The notes under the pieces are model-generated. The model was not told the origin of the DNA. It saw only the letters and a list, made by a program, of their open reading frames with translations, and made no database searches. Position numbers and translations under genes: made by a program. DNA of 20,508 nucleotides from Streptosporangiaceae bacterium. GTDB taxonomy: Bacteria > Actinomycetota > Actinomycetes > Streptosporangiales > Streptosporangiaceae. The stretch lies in assembly GCA_030039095.1 (NCBI GenBank), contig JASHQP010000690.1, positions 1 through 20,508 on the forward strand, written 5' to 3'. Below, piece by piece: positions 1 to 9,230 of the stretch (within the stretch, counting starts at the first letter, position 1; every line of letters begins with the position of its first letter).

Positions 1-695
1 CCGCGGCCGGCCGCCGCACCGTGGTCGTCCTGAACGCGGGCATGCCGGTGCTGACGCCGTGGGCCGATCGGGTCGCCGCCGTGCTGCAGGTCTGGCTGCC
101 CGGGCAGGCCATGGGTGAGGCGCTCGCCGACGTGCTGCTCGGCCGGGTCGAGCCGGGTGGCCGCCTGCCGGTCACCCTGCCGGCCGCCGAGGCGGACTGC
201 CCGGTCCTGCACGCGGTGCCGCGCGCCGGCCGGATCGCCTACGACGAGGGCCTGCTCATCGGGTACCGCGGCTACGACGCGGCCATGATCAGGCCGCAGT
301 TCCCGTTCGGCCATGGCCTCGGGTACACGACCTGGGTGTATGAGTCGCTGAGCGCCGCAACCTCCGAGCTGGCCGCGGACGAGGATCTCGACGTGGTGGT
401 CAGGGTCCGCAACACCGGCTCCCGGGCCGGGCGCGAAGTGGTCCAGGCCTATCTGGCGGCGCCGCCCGGCGAAGGAGACGAGGTGGCCAGGCCGCCGCGA
501 GAGCTAGCCGCGTTCGCCTCGGTCAGCGTGCCGCCTGGCGCACCGGCCGACGTGGCGATCCGGGTGCCCGCGCGGGCGTTTGCCCGGTGGGATTCCGGCG
601 CGGGCGGCTGGGCCTGGCCGGCGGGACGGTTCACCCTGCACGTCGGGCGGTCATCACAGGACCTGCGGCTGTCCACCGAGGTCCAGCTGGGCTGA
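1..695 (+). CDS. Glycoside hydrolase family 3 beta-glucosidase, C-terminal part (5' end outside window)
   Basis: The open frame is already running at the left edge, so only about 230 C-terminal residues are present. They hold the end of the GH3 C-terminal alpha/beta sandwich (a VVVLNAGMPV strand, then a WLPGQAMGEALADVLLG helix and a PGGRLPVTLP turn). A YDEGLLIGYRGYD segment and PFGHGLGYT follow, the latter matching the family's PFGHGLSYT signature. The last 110 residues form the fibronectin type III-like domain (VVVRVRNTGSRAGREVVQAYL-type strands). The family hydrolyses terminal beta-linked sugars from oligosaccharides. The nucleophile aspartate lies in the N-terminal barrel, outside the window, so activity and substrate cannot be judged. 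The frame ends in TGA, and no clear terminator follows in the 167-base gap. Confidence 0.93.
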   Translation, partial: AAGRRTVVVLNAGMPVLTPWADRVAAVLQVWLPGQAMGEALADVLLGRVEPGGRLPVTLPAAEADCPVLHAVPRAGRIAYDEGLLIGYRGYDAAMIRPQFPFGHGLGYTTWVYESLSAATSELAADEDLDVVVRVRNTGSRAGREVVQAYLAAPPGEGDEVARPPRELAAFASVSVPPGAPADVAIRVPARAFARWDSGAGGWAWPAGRFTLHVGRSSQDLRLSTEVQLG

Positions 696-862
696 GGAGT
701 CCTTCGGCACCCCGCCCGGACGAGGCGGTCGGCGACGAGGCAGGTGAGCGCCACCGCATCGGTCACGAATCGAGAAGCACCAGCACTCGGGTCGGGCCTA
801 GCCTTCAGTCAGCTGGCCCGGTATCGCGCCGAGCCTACGAAGGCCGAAGGGTAGGGGTGACA

Positions 863-1312
863 ATGCCCGCGACGAGTTCCCAGACCGGATCCGATGGCTT
901 CACTGCTGCCGAGCGTGCCGCGATGAAGCAGCGCGCCGCAGAGCTTCGCGCCGAGGGCAAGAAAGGCGCCAAGAAGGCCGACGGGCTGCAGGCCCTCCTC
1001 GACGCGATCGCAAAGATGGCGCCGGAGGATCGCGTGATCGCCGAGCGCGTTCACGCAACGATCAGCGCGACCGCGCCGGAACTGTCGCCGAGGACCTGGT
1101 ACGGGATGCCCTCCTACGCCAACGGGAACGACAAGATCGTGGTCAGCTTCAAGAACTCCGGCAAATTCGGCACCCGGTACTCGACGCTGGAATTCCAGGA
1201 CGCTGCGAACCTGGACGACGGAGACCTGTGGCCCGTGTCGTTCGCGCTGCAAAAGTGGAGCCCCGCGGTAGAGCGGAAGGTCGTCGAGCTGGTGAAGGCC
1301 GCCGTCTCCTGA
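863..1312 (+). CDS. DUF1801 (YdhG-like) domain protein
   Basis: This is a 149-residue soluble protein. The frame stays open far upstream, but the ATG at 863 is chosen because a purine-rich GGTAGGGG lies just before it and the upstream translation is Arg/Pro-rich and unlike a protein. The N-terminal third is a charged helix rich in Ala, Lys and Glu (residues 10-50). The rest carries the DUF1801 pattern: an APELSPRTWYGMPSY segment, then KIVVSFKNSGKFGTRYSTLEF, then a WSPAVERKVVELVKAA helix at the end. Related proteins adopt the small YdhG/SufE-like alpha/beta fold; their biochemical role is not established. It converges with the next gene, leaving only 18 bases between stops. An in-frame GTG two codons upstream is an alternative start. 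Confidence 0.85.
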   Translation: MPATSSQTGSDGFTAAERAAMKQRAAELRAEGKKGAKKADGLQALLDAIAKMAPEDRVIAERVHATISATAPELSPRTWYGMPSYANGNDKIVVSFKNSGKFGTRYSTLEFQDAANLDDGDLWPVSFALQKWSPAVERKVVELVKAAVS

Positions 1313-1330
1313 CCGGCGTCGCTGGGGCGG

Positions 1331-1741
1331 TCAGCCGGTGGCGCTGGCCGCCGGGCCGACGCTCGGCGCGACGAGTTCCGCCTCGAAGCCGTCCGCGTTC
1401 TCCAGGTAGGCCGCGTAGTGGCCCTCGCCCCCGGCGTGCGGGTGGCGGTCGGCGAACATCAGCCGCCATCCGTTGCTCGGCGCGACCGCGACCAGCTTCT
1501 CGAGGAGTGCCTGGTCGGCGACGTGGAACGCGAGGTGGTTCAGGCCCGGACGGTGCCGGTCGTGGCGGCTCGCGGTGCGGTCCGGCGACTGCTCGAGGAC
1601 GATGTAGGTATGCCCGGCCCGCCAGCTGCGACCGCCCGGCCAGTCGCCGAACGGCTTGTACCCGAGCTCGTCGAGCAGCCAGCCCCAGCTGGCCACGGCG
1701 CGATCGAGGTCGGGCACCCAGAACTCGAGGTGGTGGATCAT
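1331..1741 (-). CDS. VOC (glyoxalase/bleomycin-resistance/dioxygenase) family protein
   Basis: A 136-residue VOC-fold protein. The family has paired beta-alpha-beta-beta-beta modules binding a divalent metal, and includes lyases, epimerases, dioxygenases and drug-binding proteins. The sequence shows an opening MIHHLEFWVPDLDRAVASW module, a central GLNHLAFHV strand, and a closing AAYLENADGFEAELV strand. The His in the first strand, the His of NHLAF and the last-strand Glu are the likely metal ligands. The start at 1741 is preferred because GAGGTGG sits 8 bases upstream; an in-frame ATG at 1861 would add 40 Ala/Pro/Gly-rich residues with no good ribosome site. The substrate is not predictable. 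It lies downstream of the acyl-CoA dehydrogenase operon on the same strand, about 180 bases away, so co-transcription is possible. Confidence 0.85.
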   Translation of the reverse strand: MIHHLEFWVPDLDRAVASWGWLLDELGYKPFGDWPGGRSWRAGHTYIVLEQSPDRTASRHDRHRPGLNHLAFHVADQALLEKLVAVAPSNGWRLMFADRHPHAGGEGHYAAYLENADGFEAELVAPSVGPAASATG

Positions 1742-1917
1742 GCCGGTGGCCACCTCACCGGCGGGGGTCGGGGCCGCCCACGCAGGAGCCAGCTGCGGGT
1801 CAGGCTCTGCCGTGACCGACGTCTCCGGGGACGCGCCGCTCGGGCCGGGGTCCGCTGCCATGGCTGATCAGCTCGAAGTCCTTGTCATCGTGCAGCATGG
1901 TAACGGCTAGCTTCCGA

Positions 1918-2043
1918 TCAGCTGGCGGGAACCGGAGACATCATGCCCCGCAGCCAGCGGTCGGTCTCGGCCGCCCGGCCCGCGTACATGCCCGCGACTT
2001 CCGGATGCGGGAGGATCACCACGACCCTGGTGGCCGACTTCAC
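1918..2043 (-). CDS. Possible small ORF (41 aa) coupled to acyl-CoA dehydrogenase
   Basis: A GTG at 2041-2043 overlaps the TGA of the upstream acyl-CoA dehydrogenase (GTGA overlap) and opens a 41-residue frame ending in TGA. About 37 of the 41 codons end in G or C, a bias like that of the real genes here. The peptide begins KSATRVVVILPHPEVAG and ends with two Met before SPVPAS. I recognise no family. It has no separate ribosome-binding site, so translation would depend on coupling. It could also be chance, since the same frame stays open inside the dehydrogenase. Conservation in relatives would decide. Confidence 0.35.
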   Translation of the reverse strand: MKSATRVVVILPHPEVAGMYAGRAAETDRWLRGMMSPVPAS

Positions 2044-3212
2044 TGAGCCGCGCCAGGCAGATCCACCAGCCCGGCAAGGGACGCCCGGTGCCGGTCCGCG
2101 GTGCCGAACCCGATCGACGAGCTCTTCGCCCGCTTCAGGTACAGGTGCGTGGGGTGCTCCCAGGTGAAGCCGATGCCCCCGTGCAGCTGCAGGCATTCCT
2201 GTGCGGCCCGCACCGCGACATCCGAGCAGGCAGCCTTCGCCAGCGCGATCGCCACCGGTGCGTCCGGGTCGCCGGCGGCCAGGCAGGCCGCGGCGTACCT
2301 GGCCGCCGCGCGGGCCTGGGTCACGCCCACCCACAGGTCGGCCGCGCGGTGCTTGAGCGCCTGGAACGACCCGATCTGCCGGCCGAACTGGCGCCGTTCC
2401 TTCAGGTAGGCCACGGTCATCTCCAGGCACCGCTCGGCGAGGCCGAGCTGCTCGGAGGCCAGCATCGCCGCGCCAGCGGCCAGCGCGGCGGCCACTGCCC
2501 GGTCCGCCGCCTCGCCCGAGGCGATCCGCCGGGCCGGCGCGCCGGTCAGGGTCAGATCGGCGAGCTGCCGGGTCATGTCCAGCGACACGGCGGGGGTGAC
2601 GGAAACCCCGGCCGCGTCGGCAGCCACGGCGTACAGCCCGTACGGCACGCCGTCCGCCGGCACCAGCAGCACGTCGGCGGGCAGCGCATCGGCGACCGCG
2701 GCGACTGTCCCGGTGAGCCGGTACCCGGATTCCCCCGGCGTCAGCCGGACCGTCGGCTGCGGCCTGGCCCCAGGAGGAGCAGGGAACGGGACGCCGAGCG
2801 CCACCGTGGTCGTGCCGGCGGCCACGGCGGCCAGCAGATCCTCGCCGCCCGCCGCCAGCAGCGCCGTGGTCGCAACGACCGCCGACCCGAGGAACGGCAC
2901 GGGGGCGACCGCGCGGCCGGTCTCCTCGGCCACCACGGCCGCCTCGCGGTAGGACGCGCCGGCGCCGCCGCTGCTCTCCGGGATCAGCAGGCCGGCGCAG
3001 CCAAGATCGGCCGCGAGCACCCGCCACAGGCCGGTGTCGCAGGTCTGCGCGGTCTCGGTCCTGGCCAGCACCTCGGGCCAGCCGCACCGGTCCTGCAGGA
3101 GGGAGCGGACGGCTGCCCGCAGCTCGGTCTCGGCCTCGCCGTACAGCAGATCGGGGAGGCCCGTCGCCGCGGTGGCGGTGGGAGTGGCGGTGGTGCCGGT
3201 TGCCTGGGTCAT
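2040..3212 (-). CDS. Acyl-CoA dehydrogenase family protein, probable non-catalytic beta subunit
   Basis: A 390-residue acyl-CoA dehydrogenase-fold protein. The ATG at 3212 overlaps the stop of the preceding dehydrogenase by four bases (ATGA), with AAGGA upstream. An in-frame ATG six codons earlier (3230) is less likely. The N-terminal helical domain includes LGCAGLLIPESSGGAGASY. The C-terminal domain includes RRQFGRQIGSFQALKHRAAD and an LQLHGGIGFTWEHPTHLYLK segment, both standard for the family. Where active dehydrogenases carry the catalytic Glu (the EGxxE-like loop before the last helix), this one reads SIGFGTADRH, with Gly368 in its place. That is what is seen in the inactive partner of mycobacterial FadE heterotetramers. 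I infer it pairs with the next gene product, sharing FAD and supporting the dehydrogenation of an acyl-CoA with a bulky or branched chain. Confidence 0.9.
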   Translation of the reverse strand: MTQATGTTATPTATAATGLPDLLYGEAETELRAAVRSLLQDRCGWPEVLARTETAQTCDTGLWRVLAADLGCAGLLIPESSGGAGASYREAAVVAEETGRAVAPVPFLGSAVVATTALLAAGGEDLLAAVAAGTTTVALGVPFPAPPGARPQPTVRLTPGESGYRLTGTVAAVADALPADVLLVPADGVPYGLYAVAADAAGVSVTPAVSLDMTRQLADLTLTGAPARRIASGEAADRAVAAALAAGAAMLASEQLGLAERCLEMTVAYLKERRQFGRQIGSFQALKHRAADLWVGVTQARAAARYAAACLAAGDPDAPVAIALAKAACSDVAVRAAQECLQLHGGIGFTWEHPTHLYLKRAKSSSIGFGTADRHRASLAGLVDLPGAAQ

Positions 3213-4390
3213 CGCGGCAGGTCCTTCCATGGCACGCCCTTGTCGACCCGGATCTCGGGCGGCAGCCCGAGCACCCGCTCGGCGATGATGTTCTTCAGGA
3301 TCTCCGAGGTGCCGCCCTCGATCGAGTTGCCACGGGCCCGCAGGTACCGGTAGCCGGCGTCACGGCCGTAGAAGCTGACCGTCTCCGGCCTGCGCATCGT
3401 CCAGTCGTCGTACCGGAGCCCGTCGGCCCCGGCCAGCTCGACCTCGAGCTCGGATATCTCCTGATTCAGCCGGGCGAAGACGATCTTCGCAGCGGACCCC
3501 TCCGGGCCCGGCTGGCCGGCGGCGAGCTGCTGGCGGAGCCTGGCCCCGGCCAGCCGGGCCACCTCGGCGTCGGCCCACAGCCGCAGCAGCCGGTCGTGCA
3601 GGCCAGGGGTGCGGTTCCCGGGGCTGGCGCGCCAGGCGGCCGCGGCCGAGGCGATCATGCCGCCTTCCCGTGGCGCCGCTCCCCCGCCGATCGAAACCCG
3701 CTCGTTCATCAGGGTGGTCGTGGCCACCTTCCAGCCGTCGCCGACCTCCCCGATCCGGTCGGCGTCGGGGATGGCGACGTCGGTCAGGAAAACCTCGTTG
3801 AACTCGGCCTCACCGGTGGCCTGCCGAAGCGGCCTGACCTCCACGCCCGGGGCGGTCATGTCGCAGGCGAAGTACGTCAGCCCCTGGTGCTTGGGCACGT
3901 CCGGGTCGGTGCGGGCGACCAGCAGCGCCCGCCTGGCCAGGTGCGCCGATGACGTCCACACCTTCTGCCCGGTGACCACCCAGCCCTGTTCCCGAGGTAG
4001 CGCCCGGGTGGCCAGGCCCGCCAGGTCGGACCCGGCGCCCGGCTCGCTGAACAGCTGGCACCAGATCTCCTCGCCGGTCCACAGCGGGCGCAGCCAGCGG
4101 CGCTGCTGCTCCGGTGAGCCGAACGCCAGAATCGTCGGCGCGGCCATGCCCAGCCCGATTCCGTTGCGTTCCGGGCGGTTATTCGGTGCGCCTGCCGCGG
4201 CGAACTCGGCATCGACGGCCGCCTGCAGGTCCCGGGACAGGCCCCGGCCGCCAAGGCCGGCCGGGTAGTGCACCCAGGCCAGCCCGGCGTCGAAGCGCGC
4301 GCGGAGGAACTCGAGGCGGCCGGTCGCGGCCGGGTCGTGGGTGGCGAGGAAGTCACGGACCTGACCGCGCAGGTCCTCCGCGGTCGTCAC
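3209..4390 (-). CDS. Acyl-CoA dehydrogenase, probable catalytic alpha subunit
   Basis: A 393-residue FAD-dependent acyl-CoA dehydrogenase starting at GTG. It introduces the alpha-beta double bond into an acyl-CoA, passing electrons to ETF. The central flavin and substrate region includes CQLFSEPGAGSDLAGLATRA and GWVVTGQKVWTSSAHLA, both hallmark motifs. Near the C-terminus RARGNSIEGGTSEILKNII carries the catalytic base as Glu358 and the conserved GTSEI loop. The ribosome site is weak (GAGCGG), and the gene begins 25 bases after the SDR stop, so read-through from the SDR is likely. The coupled downstream paralogue lacks the base, suggesting a hetero-oligomer. The substrate is unknown; paired FadEs of this kind are best known from steroid side-chain degradation in mycobacteria, but nothing else here is steroid-specific. 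Confidence 0.93.
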   Translation of the reverse strand: MTTAEDLRGQVRDFLATHDPAATGRLEFLRARFDAGLAWVHYPAGLGGRGLSRDLQAAVDAEFAAAGAPNNRPERNGIGLGMAAPTILAFGSPEQQRRWLRPLWTGEEIWCQLFSEPGAGSDLAGLATRALPREQGWVVTGQKVWTSSAHLARRALLVARTDPDVPKHQGLTYFACDMTAPGVEVRPLRQATGEAEFNEVFLTDVAIPDADRIGEVGDGWKVATTTLMNERVSIGGGAAPREGGMIASAAAAWRASPGNRTPGLHDRLLRLWADAEVARLAGARLRQQLAAGQPGPEGSAAKIVFARLNQEISELEVELAGADGLRYDDWTMRRPETVSFYGRDAGYRYLRARGNSIEGGTSEILKNIIAERVLGLPPEIRVDKGVPWKDLPR

Positions 4391-4415
4391 CGGGCGCCGC
4401 TCAGCACTGTGTTTC

Positions 4416-5186
4416 TCAGCACAGGGGCCCGCCGGCCACGTAGATCACCTGGCCGGAGACGAATCCCGCGCCGTCGCTGGCCAGGAACGACGCGACGTTC
4501 GCGACGTCGTCGGGCTGGCCGACCCGGCGCACCGGGATCTGGGTCGCGGCGGCCTTCTGGAACTCCCCGAAGTCCATGCCGATCCTGGCCGCGGTCGCGG
4601 CGGTCATGTCGGTGACGATGAACCCCGGCGCGATCGCGTTGGCGGTGATCCCGAACTGGCCGAGCTCGATCGCCAGCGTCTTGGTGAAGCCCTGCAGGCC
4701 CGCCTTGGCTGTCGAGTAGTTGGCCTGGCCCCGGTTGCCGAGCGCCGAGCTCGACGACAGGCTGATGATCCGGCCGAAGCGCTGGTCCACCATGTACTTC
4801 TGGGTCGCGCGGCTCATCAGGAACGCGCCGCGCAGGTGCACGCCCATGACCGTGTCCCAGTCGTCATCGGTCATCTTGAACAGCATGTTGTCCCGGATCA
4901 CGCCGGCGTTGTTGACGAGGACGGCTGGCGGGCCGAGCTCGGCGGCGACCCTCTCGACGCCGGCCGCGACCTGGTCGGGCTGGCTGACGTCGGCGCCGAC
5001 CGCGATCGCGCGGCCCCCGGCCGAGGTGATGGCCTCGACGGTTGCGCCGCCGTCGGCCTCCTTCAGGTCGAGCACGCCGACGGCCAGCCCGTCGGCGGCC
5101 AGCCGCCTGGCGATCGCCGCGCCGATGCCGCGCGCCGCCCCGGTGACGATCGCCACCCTGCCCGCTGGCCCAGACTCCTGCGTCAT
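4416..5186 (-). CDS. FabG-like short-chain dehydrogenase/reductase
   Basis: A 256-residue classical SDR. The NAD(P)-binding glycine motif TGAARGIG is at residues 15-22, the NNAG motif is around residue 92, and the catalytic set is Ser144, Tyr157 and Lys161 (YSTAK). The C-terminus ends DGAGFVSGQVIYVAGG, typical of FabG-like enzymes. An Asp-Leu after beta-strand 2 (VLDLKEADG) favours NAD(H) over NADP(H). In this operon it most likely oxidises a 3-hydroxyacyl-CoA (or reduces a 3-ketoacyl thioester) in the same beta-oxidation-like route as the dehydrogenases. The start is firm: AGGAGG lies 6 bases before the ATG. It follows the next dehydrogenase by 48 bases. Confidence 0.94.
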   Translation of the reverse strand: MTQESGPAGRVAIVTGAARGIGAAIARRLAADGLAVGVLDLKEADGGATVEAITSAGGRAIAVGADVSQPDQVAAGVERVAAELGPPAVLVNNAGVIRDNMLFKMTDDDWDTVMGVHLRGAFLMSRATQKYMVDQRFGRIISLSSSSALGNRGQANYSTAKAGLQGFTKTLAIELGQFGITANAIAPGFIVTDMTAATAARIGMDFGEFQKAAATQIPVRRVGQPDDVANVASFLASDGAGFVSGQVIYVAGGPLC

Positions 5187-5197
5187 GCGTTCCTCCT

Positions 5198-5234
5198 GCC
5201 TAGCTGTTTGTCGTCGCCTGGCGATTGTCGTCGC

Positions 5235-5242
<8 letters not shown>
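5198..5242. repeat. Short nested direct repeats in the intergenic gap
   Basis: TTGTCGTCGCCT occurs twice (5208-5219 and 5225-5236), and GCCTAGCTGT occurs at both outer ends (5198-5207 and 5233-5242). The second copy overlaps the stop codon of the 5235-6455 gene. The centre is also a small palindrome (TCGCC-T-GGCGA). It looks like a local replication-slippage duplication, though a regulatory role in the operon is not excluded. Confidence 0.6.
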
Positions 5243-6455
<1,213 letters not shown>

Positions 6456-6529
6456 TTGCCGCCTCCGCTTGGCTCCAGCTTCATCTGTGACTGCCCTCGA
6501 GGACAGCCTGGCGTCCGGATAAGGCTATC

Positions 6530-6541
6530 TACCGGCCGGTA
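6530..6541. promoter_or_regulatory. 12-bp perfect palindrome, candidate operator
   Basis: TACCGGCCGGTA is a perfect palindrome inside the divergent gap between the dehydrogenase operon and the phosphotriesterase-like gene. Such ACCGG/CCGGT dyads resemble TetR-family operators. No regulator gene is in the window, so the binding protein is unknown. It ends at the alternative start codon at 6541. Confidence 0.35.
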
Positions 6542-6564
6542 TGAGACCACGCTACGGTCTTGCC

Positions 6565-7545
6565 ATGGCGCAGGTCGAGACGGTCCGGGGTCTGGTTGAC
6601 ACCGGCCGCCTGGGAACGACGCTGATGCACGAGCACGTGTTCGTGCTCAACGAGGAGATCCGGCTGAACTACCCGGGCGAGTGGGACGAGGACGCACGGA
6701 TCGCCGACGCGGCCGCGAAGCTGAACGGGCTGCGGCAGCGCGGATGCGACACGATCGCCGACCCGACCGTGATCGGCCTGGGCAGGGACATCCGCAGGAT
6801 CCAGCGGGTCGCGGCCGGCACCGACCTGAACATCATCGTGGCCACCGGCCTGTACACCTACGGCGACGTGCCGTTCTACTTCCGGTACCGCGGGTCGCAG
6901 GCCTCGCCGGCGAGCTCGGACCCGATGACGGCGATGTTCGTCGCCGATATCACCGAGGGCATCTCCGGAACCGGCGTGAAGGCGGCGTTCCTGAAGTGCG
7001 CGATCGAGGAGCAGGGCCTGGTGCCCGGGGTGGAGCGGGTGCTGCGCGCGGTGGGCGCCGCGCACGCCGCGACCGGGGCGCCGATCACCGTGCACACCCA
7101 CCCGGGGTCCGGGTCCGGCCTGGAGGCGATGCGGGTCCTGGCCGCGGAGGGCGCCGACCTGACCAAGGTGGTGATGGGTCACAGCGGAGACACGGCCGAC
7201 GTGGACTACCTGGCCAGGCTGGCCGACGCGGGCTGCCTGCTGGGCATGGACCGGTTCGGGCTCGACATCATCCTGCCGTTCGACCAGCGCGTGGCCACCG
7301 TGGCCGAGCTGGCACGGCGCGGCTACGCGGACCGGATGGTGCTGTCACACGACGCGGCGTGCTACATCGACTGGTTCCGGCAGGACCAGATTCCGGCTTT
7401 CGCGCCCTCGTGGCACTTCGGCCACCTGTTCGACGACGTGCTGCCCGCGCTGCGCGAGCGCGGGGTGAGCGAGGCCCAGATCCAGACGATGCTGGTCGCC
7501 AATCCGGCCCGCTACTTCTCCTCCTCCGGCCCGGCCCGATGCTGA
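6565..7545 (+). CDS. Phosphotriesterase-family metal-dependent hydrolase (lactonase-like)
   Basis: A 326-residue amidohydrolase-superfamily TIM-barrel enzyme. The binuclear metal site is complete: His22 and His24 (LMHEHVF), the carboxylated lysine Lys144 (AAFLKCAI), His177 (VHTHP), His206 (VMGHSGDTAD) and Asp263 (LSHDAACYIDW). Related phosphotriesterase-like lactonases mainly hydrolyse lactones, with weak organophosphate activity. The start at ATG 6565 gives the usual N-terminus a short way before VRGLVDTGRLGTTLMHEH. An ATG at 6541 is possible but overlaps the palindrome, and neither has a clear ribosome site. It is divergent from a lipid-oxidation operon, so hydrolysing a lactone or ester intermediate is a reasonable inference. 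It converges on the ABC permease with an 18-base gap. Confidence 0.92.
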   Translation: MAQVETVRGLVDTGRLGTTLMHEHVFVLNEEIRLNYPGEWDEDARIADAAAKLNGLRQRGCDTIADPTVIGLGRDIRRIQRVAAGTDLNIIVATGLYTYGDVPFYFRYRGSQASPASSDPMTAMFVADITEGISGTGVKAAFLKCAIEEQGLVPGVERVLRAVGAAHAATGAPITVHTHPGSGSGLEAMRVLAAEGADLTKVVMGHSGDTADVDYLARLADAGCLLGMDRFGLDIILPFDQRVATVAELARRGYADRMVLSHDAACYIDWFRQDQIPAFAPSWHFGHLFDDVLPALRERGVSEAQIQTMLVANPARYFSSSGPARC

Positions 7546-7563
7546 CCGGACCACCGGGCGGCC

Positions 7564-8406
7564 CTATCTGAGCAGCAGCCGGCCGATCCTGCGGCCGGCC
7601 ACGTACAGCCCGGCCAGGCCCATCACCGCCAGGTAGGCGGCGTGCCAGAGCAGGGCCGGCCCGACCACGCCGAGGGTCAGGCCGCGCATCAGCGCCACGC
7701 CCTGGTACAAGGGCGTGCACTCGACCAGGATCTGGATCGGCCGCGGGTAGACGCTGAGCGGGTAGAACGTGGACGAGAACAGGAACATCGGCAGCGTCAC
7801 CAGCATGATGTACTCGAAATCCTGCCAGCTGCGCATGAACGTGGTGGCGGTCATCCCGACCGCGGCGGACCCGAAGCCGACGAGCAGCGCCACCGGCACG
7901 TCGGCCACCGCCCACGCCGAGTGCACCAGGCCGAGTGCGAGCATGACGACCATGAACGCGACCGCGTACAGCCCGCCGCGGATCAGCGACCAGCCGATCT
8001 CGCCGAGCGCGATGTCACCGGGGCGCATCGGCGTGGCCAGCGCGGCGTCGTAGAACTTCGCGTACTTCAGCCGGAAGAACACGTTGAAGGTCGAGTCGAG
8101 GATGGCGCCGTTCATGGCGGACGTTGCCAGCAGCGCCGGGGCCACGAAGCTGGCGAACCCCACCGGGTGGCCGCCCGGCCCCGCCACGGTCCCGACCAGC
8201 TTGCCCAGGCCGACCCCGATCGACAGCAGATAGAACAGCGGCTCGAAGACCCCGGACACCAGGACCAGCCAGACGTGCCGGTAGACGCGGGCATGCCGCT
8301 CGATCAGGTGCACGCTCCCCCGCCCGCCCAGTGCGGACCCGCGGGTGCGCAGCAGCGGCAGCGGCAGCACCCGCAGCGGAAGCTCGCGCAGCGACGGCGC
8401 GGTCAC
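7564..8406 (-). CDS. ABC-2 type transporter permease (DrrB-like)
   Basis: A 280-residue membrane permease starting at GTG. About six hydrophobic helices are visible, beginning with the VYRHVWLVLVSGVFEPLFYL segment. The ABC-2 permease signature lies near the C-terminus (FSSTFYPLSVYPRPIQ, then CTPLYQGVALMRGLTLG). It is the last gene of a leftward operon with a second, different permease and an ATPase, so the exporter is probably a permease heterodimer energised by one ATPase. Homologous systems export drugs, antibiotics or lipids; the cargo here is unknown. It begins 46 bases after the stop of the preceding permease. Confidence 0.92.
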   Translation of the reverse strand: MTAPSLRELPLRVLPLPLLRTRGSALGGRGSVHLIERHARVYRHVWLVLVSGVFEPLFYLLSIGVGLGKLVGTVAGPGGHPVGFASFVAPALLATSAMNGAILDSTFNVFFRLKYAKFYDAALATPMRPGDIALGEIGWSLIRGGLYAVAFMVVMLALGLVHSAWAVADVPVALLVGFGSAAVGMTATTFMRSWQDFEYIMLVTLPMFLFSSTFYPLSVYPRPIQILVECTPLYQGVALMRGLTLGVVGPALLWHAAYLAVMGLAGLYVAGRRIGRLLLR

Positions 8407-8452
8407 CGGACGCGCCTCGTTGTGACCGGGGCCTGCACCGGGCGCGGCCTCG

Positions 8453-9229
8453 CTATACCCATAGCCGCCGCCGGTAGGTTCGCTGCCCCACCGCGATGCT
8501 CACCGCGGCCAGGGCGGCCAGGTATCCCACGTGCACCAGCGTGCCGCCGAGGGTCGCCGTGCCCAGGCTTAGCGACCGGCACAGCGCCACCCCGTGCCAT
8601 AGCGGCGTGGCGTACGCGAGCGGCCTGATCCAGGCAGGAAGCTGGGTGACCGGGAAGAACGTCCCGGAGAACAGGAACAGCGGGATCATCCCGAACCGGA
8701 ACACGAGGGCGAACGAGGTGTCCTTGGTCACGGTGATCGCCCATGCCTCGACGGGCGCGGCGAAGGCGATCCCGGTCAGCACCGCGACCGGGAGCGCCGC
8801 CAGCACCCATGGCGACGTGATGGCCCCGAAGGCGGCCATCACCACCAGGAAGATCGCCGAGTTCATGGCCAGCCGCATGGCCGTGAACAGCAGGTGCCCG
8901 TGAAAGATGTCGGCCGGGCGCAGCGGCGACGCGGCCGCCGCGTAATAGGTGCCCCGCCACTTCACCGAGCCGAGCACCGGGTAGGTGGATTCCTCGATCC
9001 CGGCTTGCATGGCGGCGGCGGCCAGCAGGCCGGGAGCGAGGAACGCAAGGTAGCTGACCCCGCCCAGCCGCCCGGTGCCGTGCGCGTCGACGAGCTTGCC
9101 AAGGCCGATGCCCATGGCGCCCAGGTACAGCACCGGGGACAGGATGCTCGTGTAGATCGACCCGCGCCAGGTGCGCCGGTAGTTGGTCAGCCAGTACCGG
9201 AACTCGCGCACGGCAAAGGACCAGGTCAT
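8453..9229 (-). CDS. ABC-2 type transporter permease (DrrB-like)
   Basis: A 258-residue membrane permease with about six predicted helices. The N-terminus (FAVREFRYWLTNYRRTW) resembles the cytoplasmic elbow helix of ABC-2 exporters. The family signature appears as FSGTFFPVTQLPAWIRP followed by TPLWHGVALCRSLSLG, parallel to its sister permease downstream, so the two are divergent paralogues. The ATG is one base after the ATPase stop, and GGAGG within the end of the ATPase gene serves as its ribosome site, so it is translationally coupled to the ATPase. Confidence 0.93.
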   Translation of the reverse strand: MTWSFAVREFRYWLTNYRRTWRGSIYTSILSPVLYLGAMGIGLGKLVDAHGTGRLGGVSYLAFLAPGLLAAAAMQAGIEESTYPVLGSVKWRGTYYAAAASPLRPADIFHGHLLFTAMRLAMNSAIFLVVMAAFGAITSPWVLAALPVAVLTGIAFAAPVEAWAITVTKDTSFALVFRFGMIPLFLFSGTFFPVTQLPAWIRPLAYATPLWHGVALCRSLSLGTATLGGTLVHVGYLAALAAVSIAVGQRTYRRRLWV

Positions 9230-9230
9230 C

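Noticed and set aside
711..728. Small GC hairpin (CCGCC/GGCGG) after the GH3 stop
   Set aside because: Short stem without a T-run, and common by chance at this GC content; not supported as a terminator.
587..862. Upstream extension of the DUF1801 reading frame into the GH3 gene
   Set aside because: The extension is Arg/Pro-rich, overlaps the GH3 3' end in another frame, and a better start with a purine-rich site is at 863.
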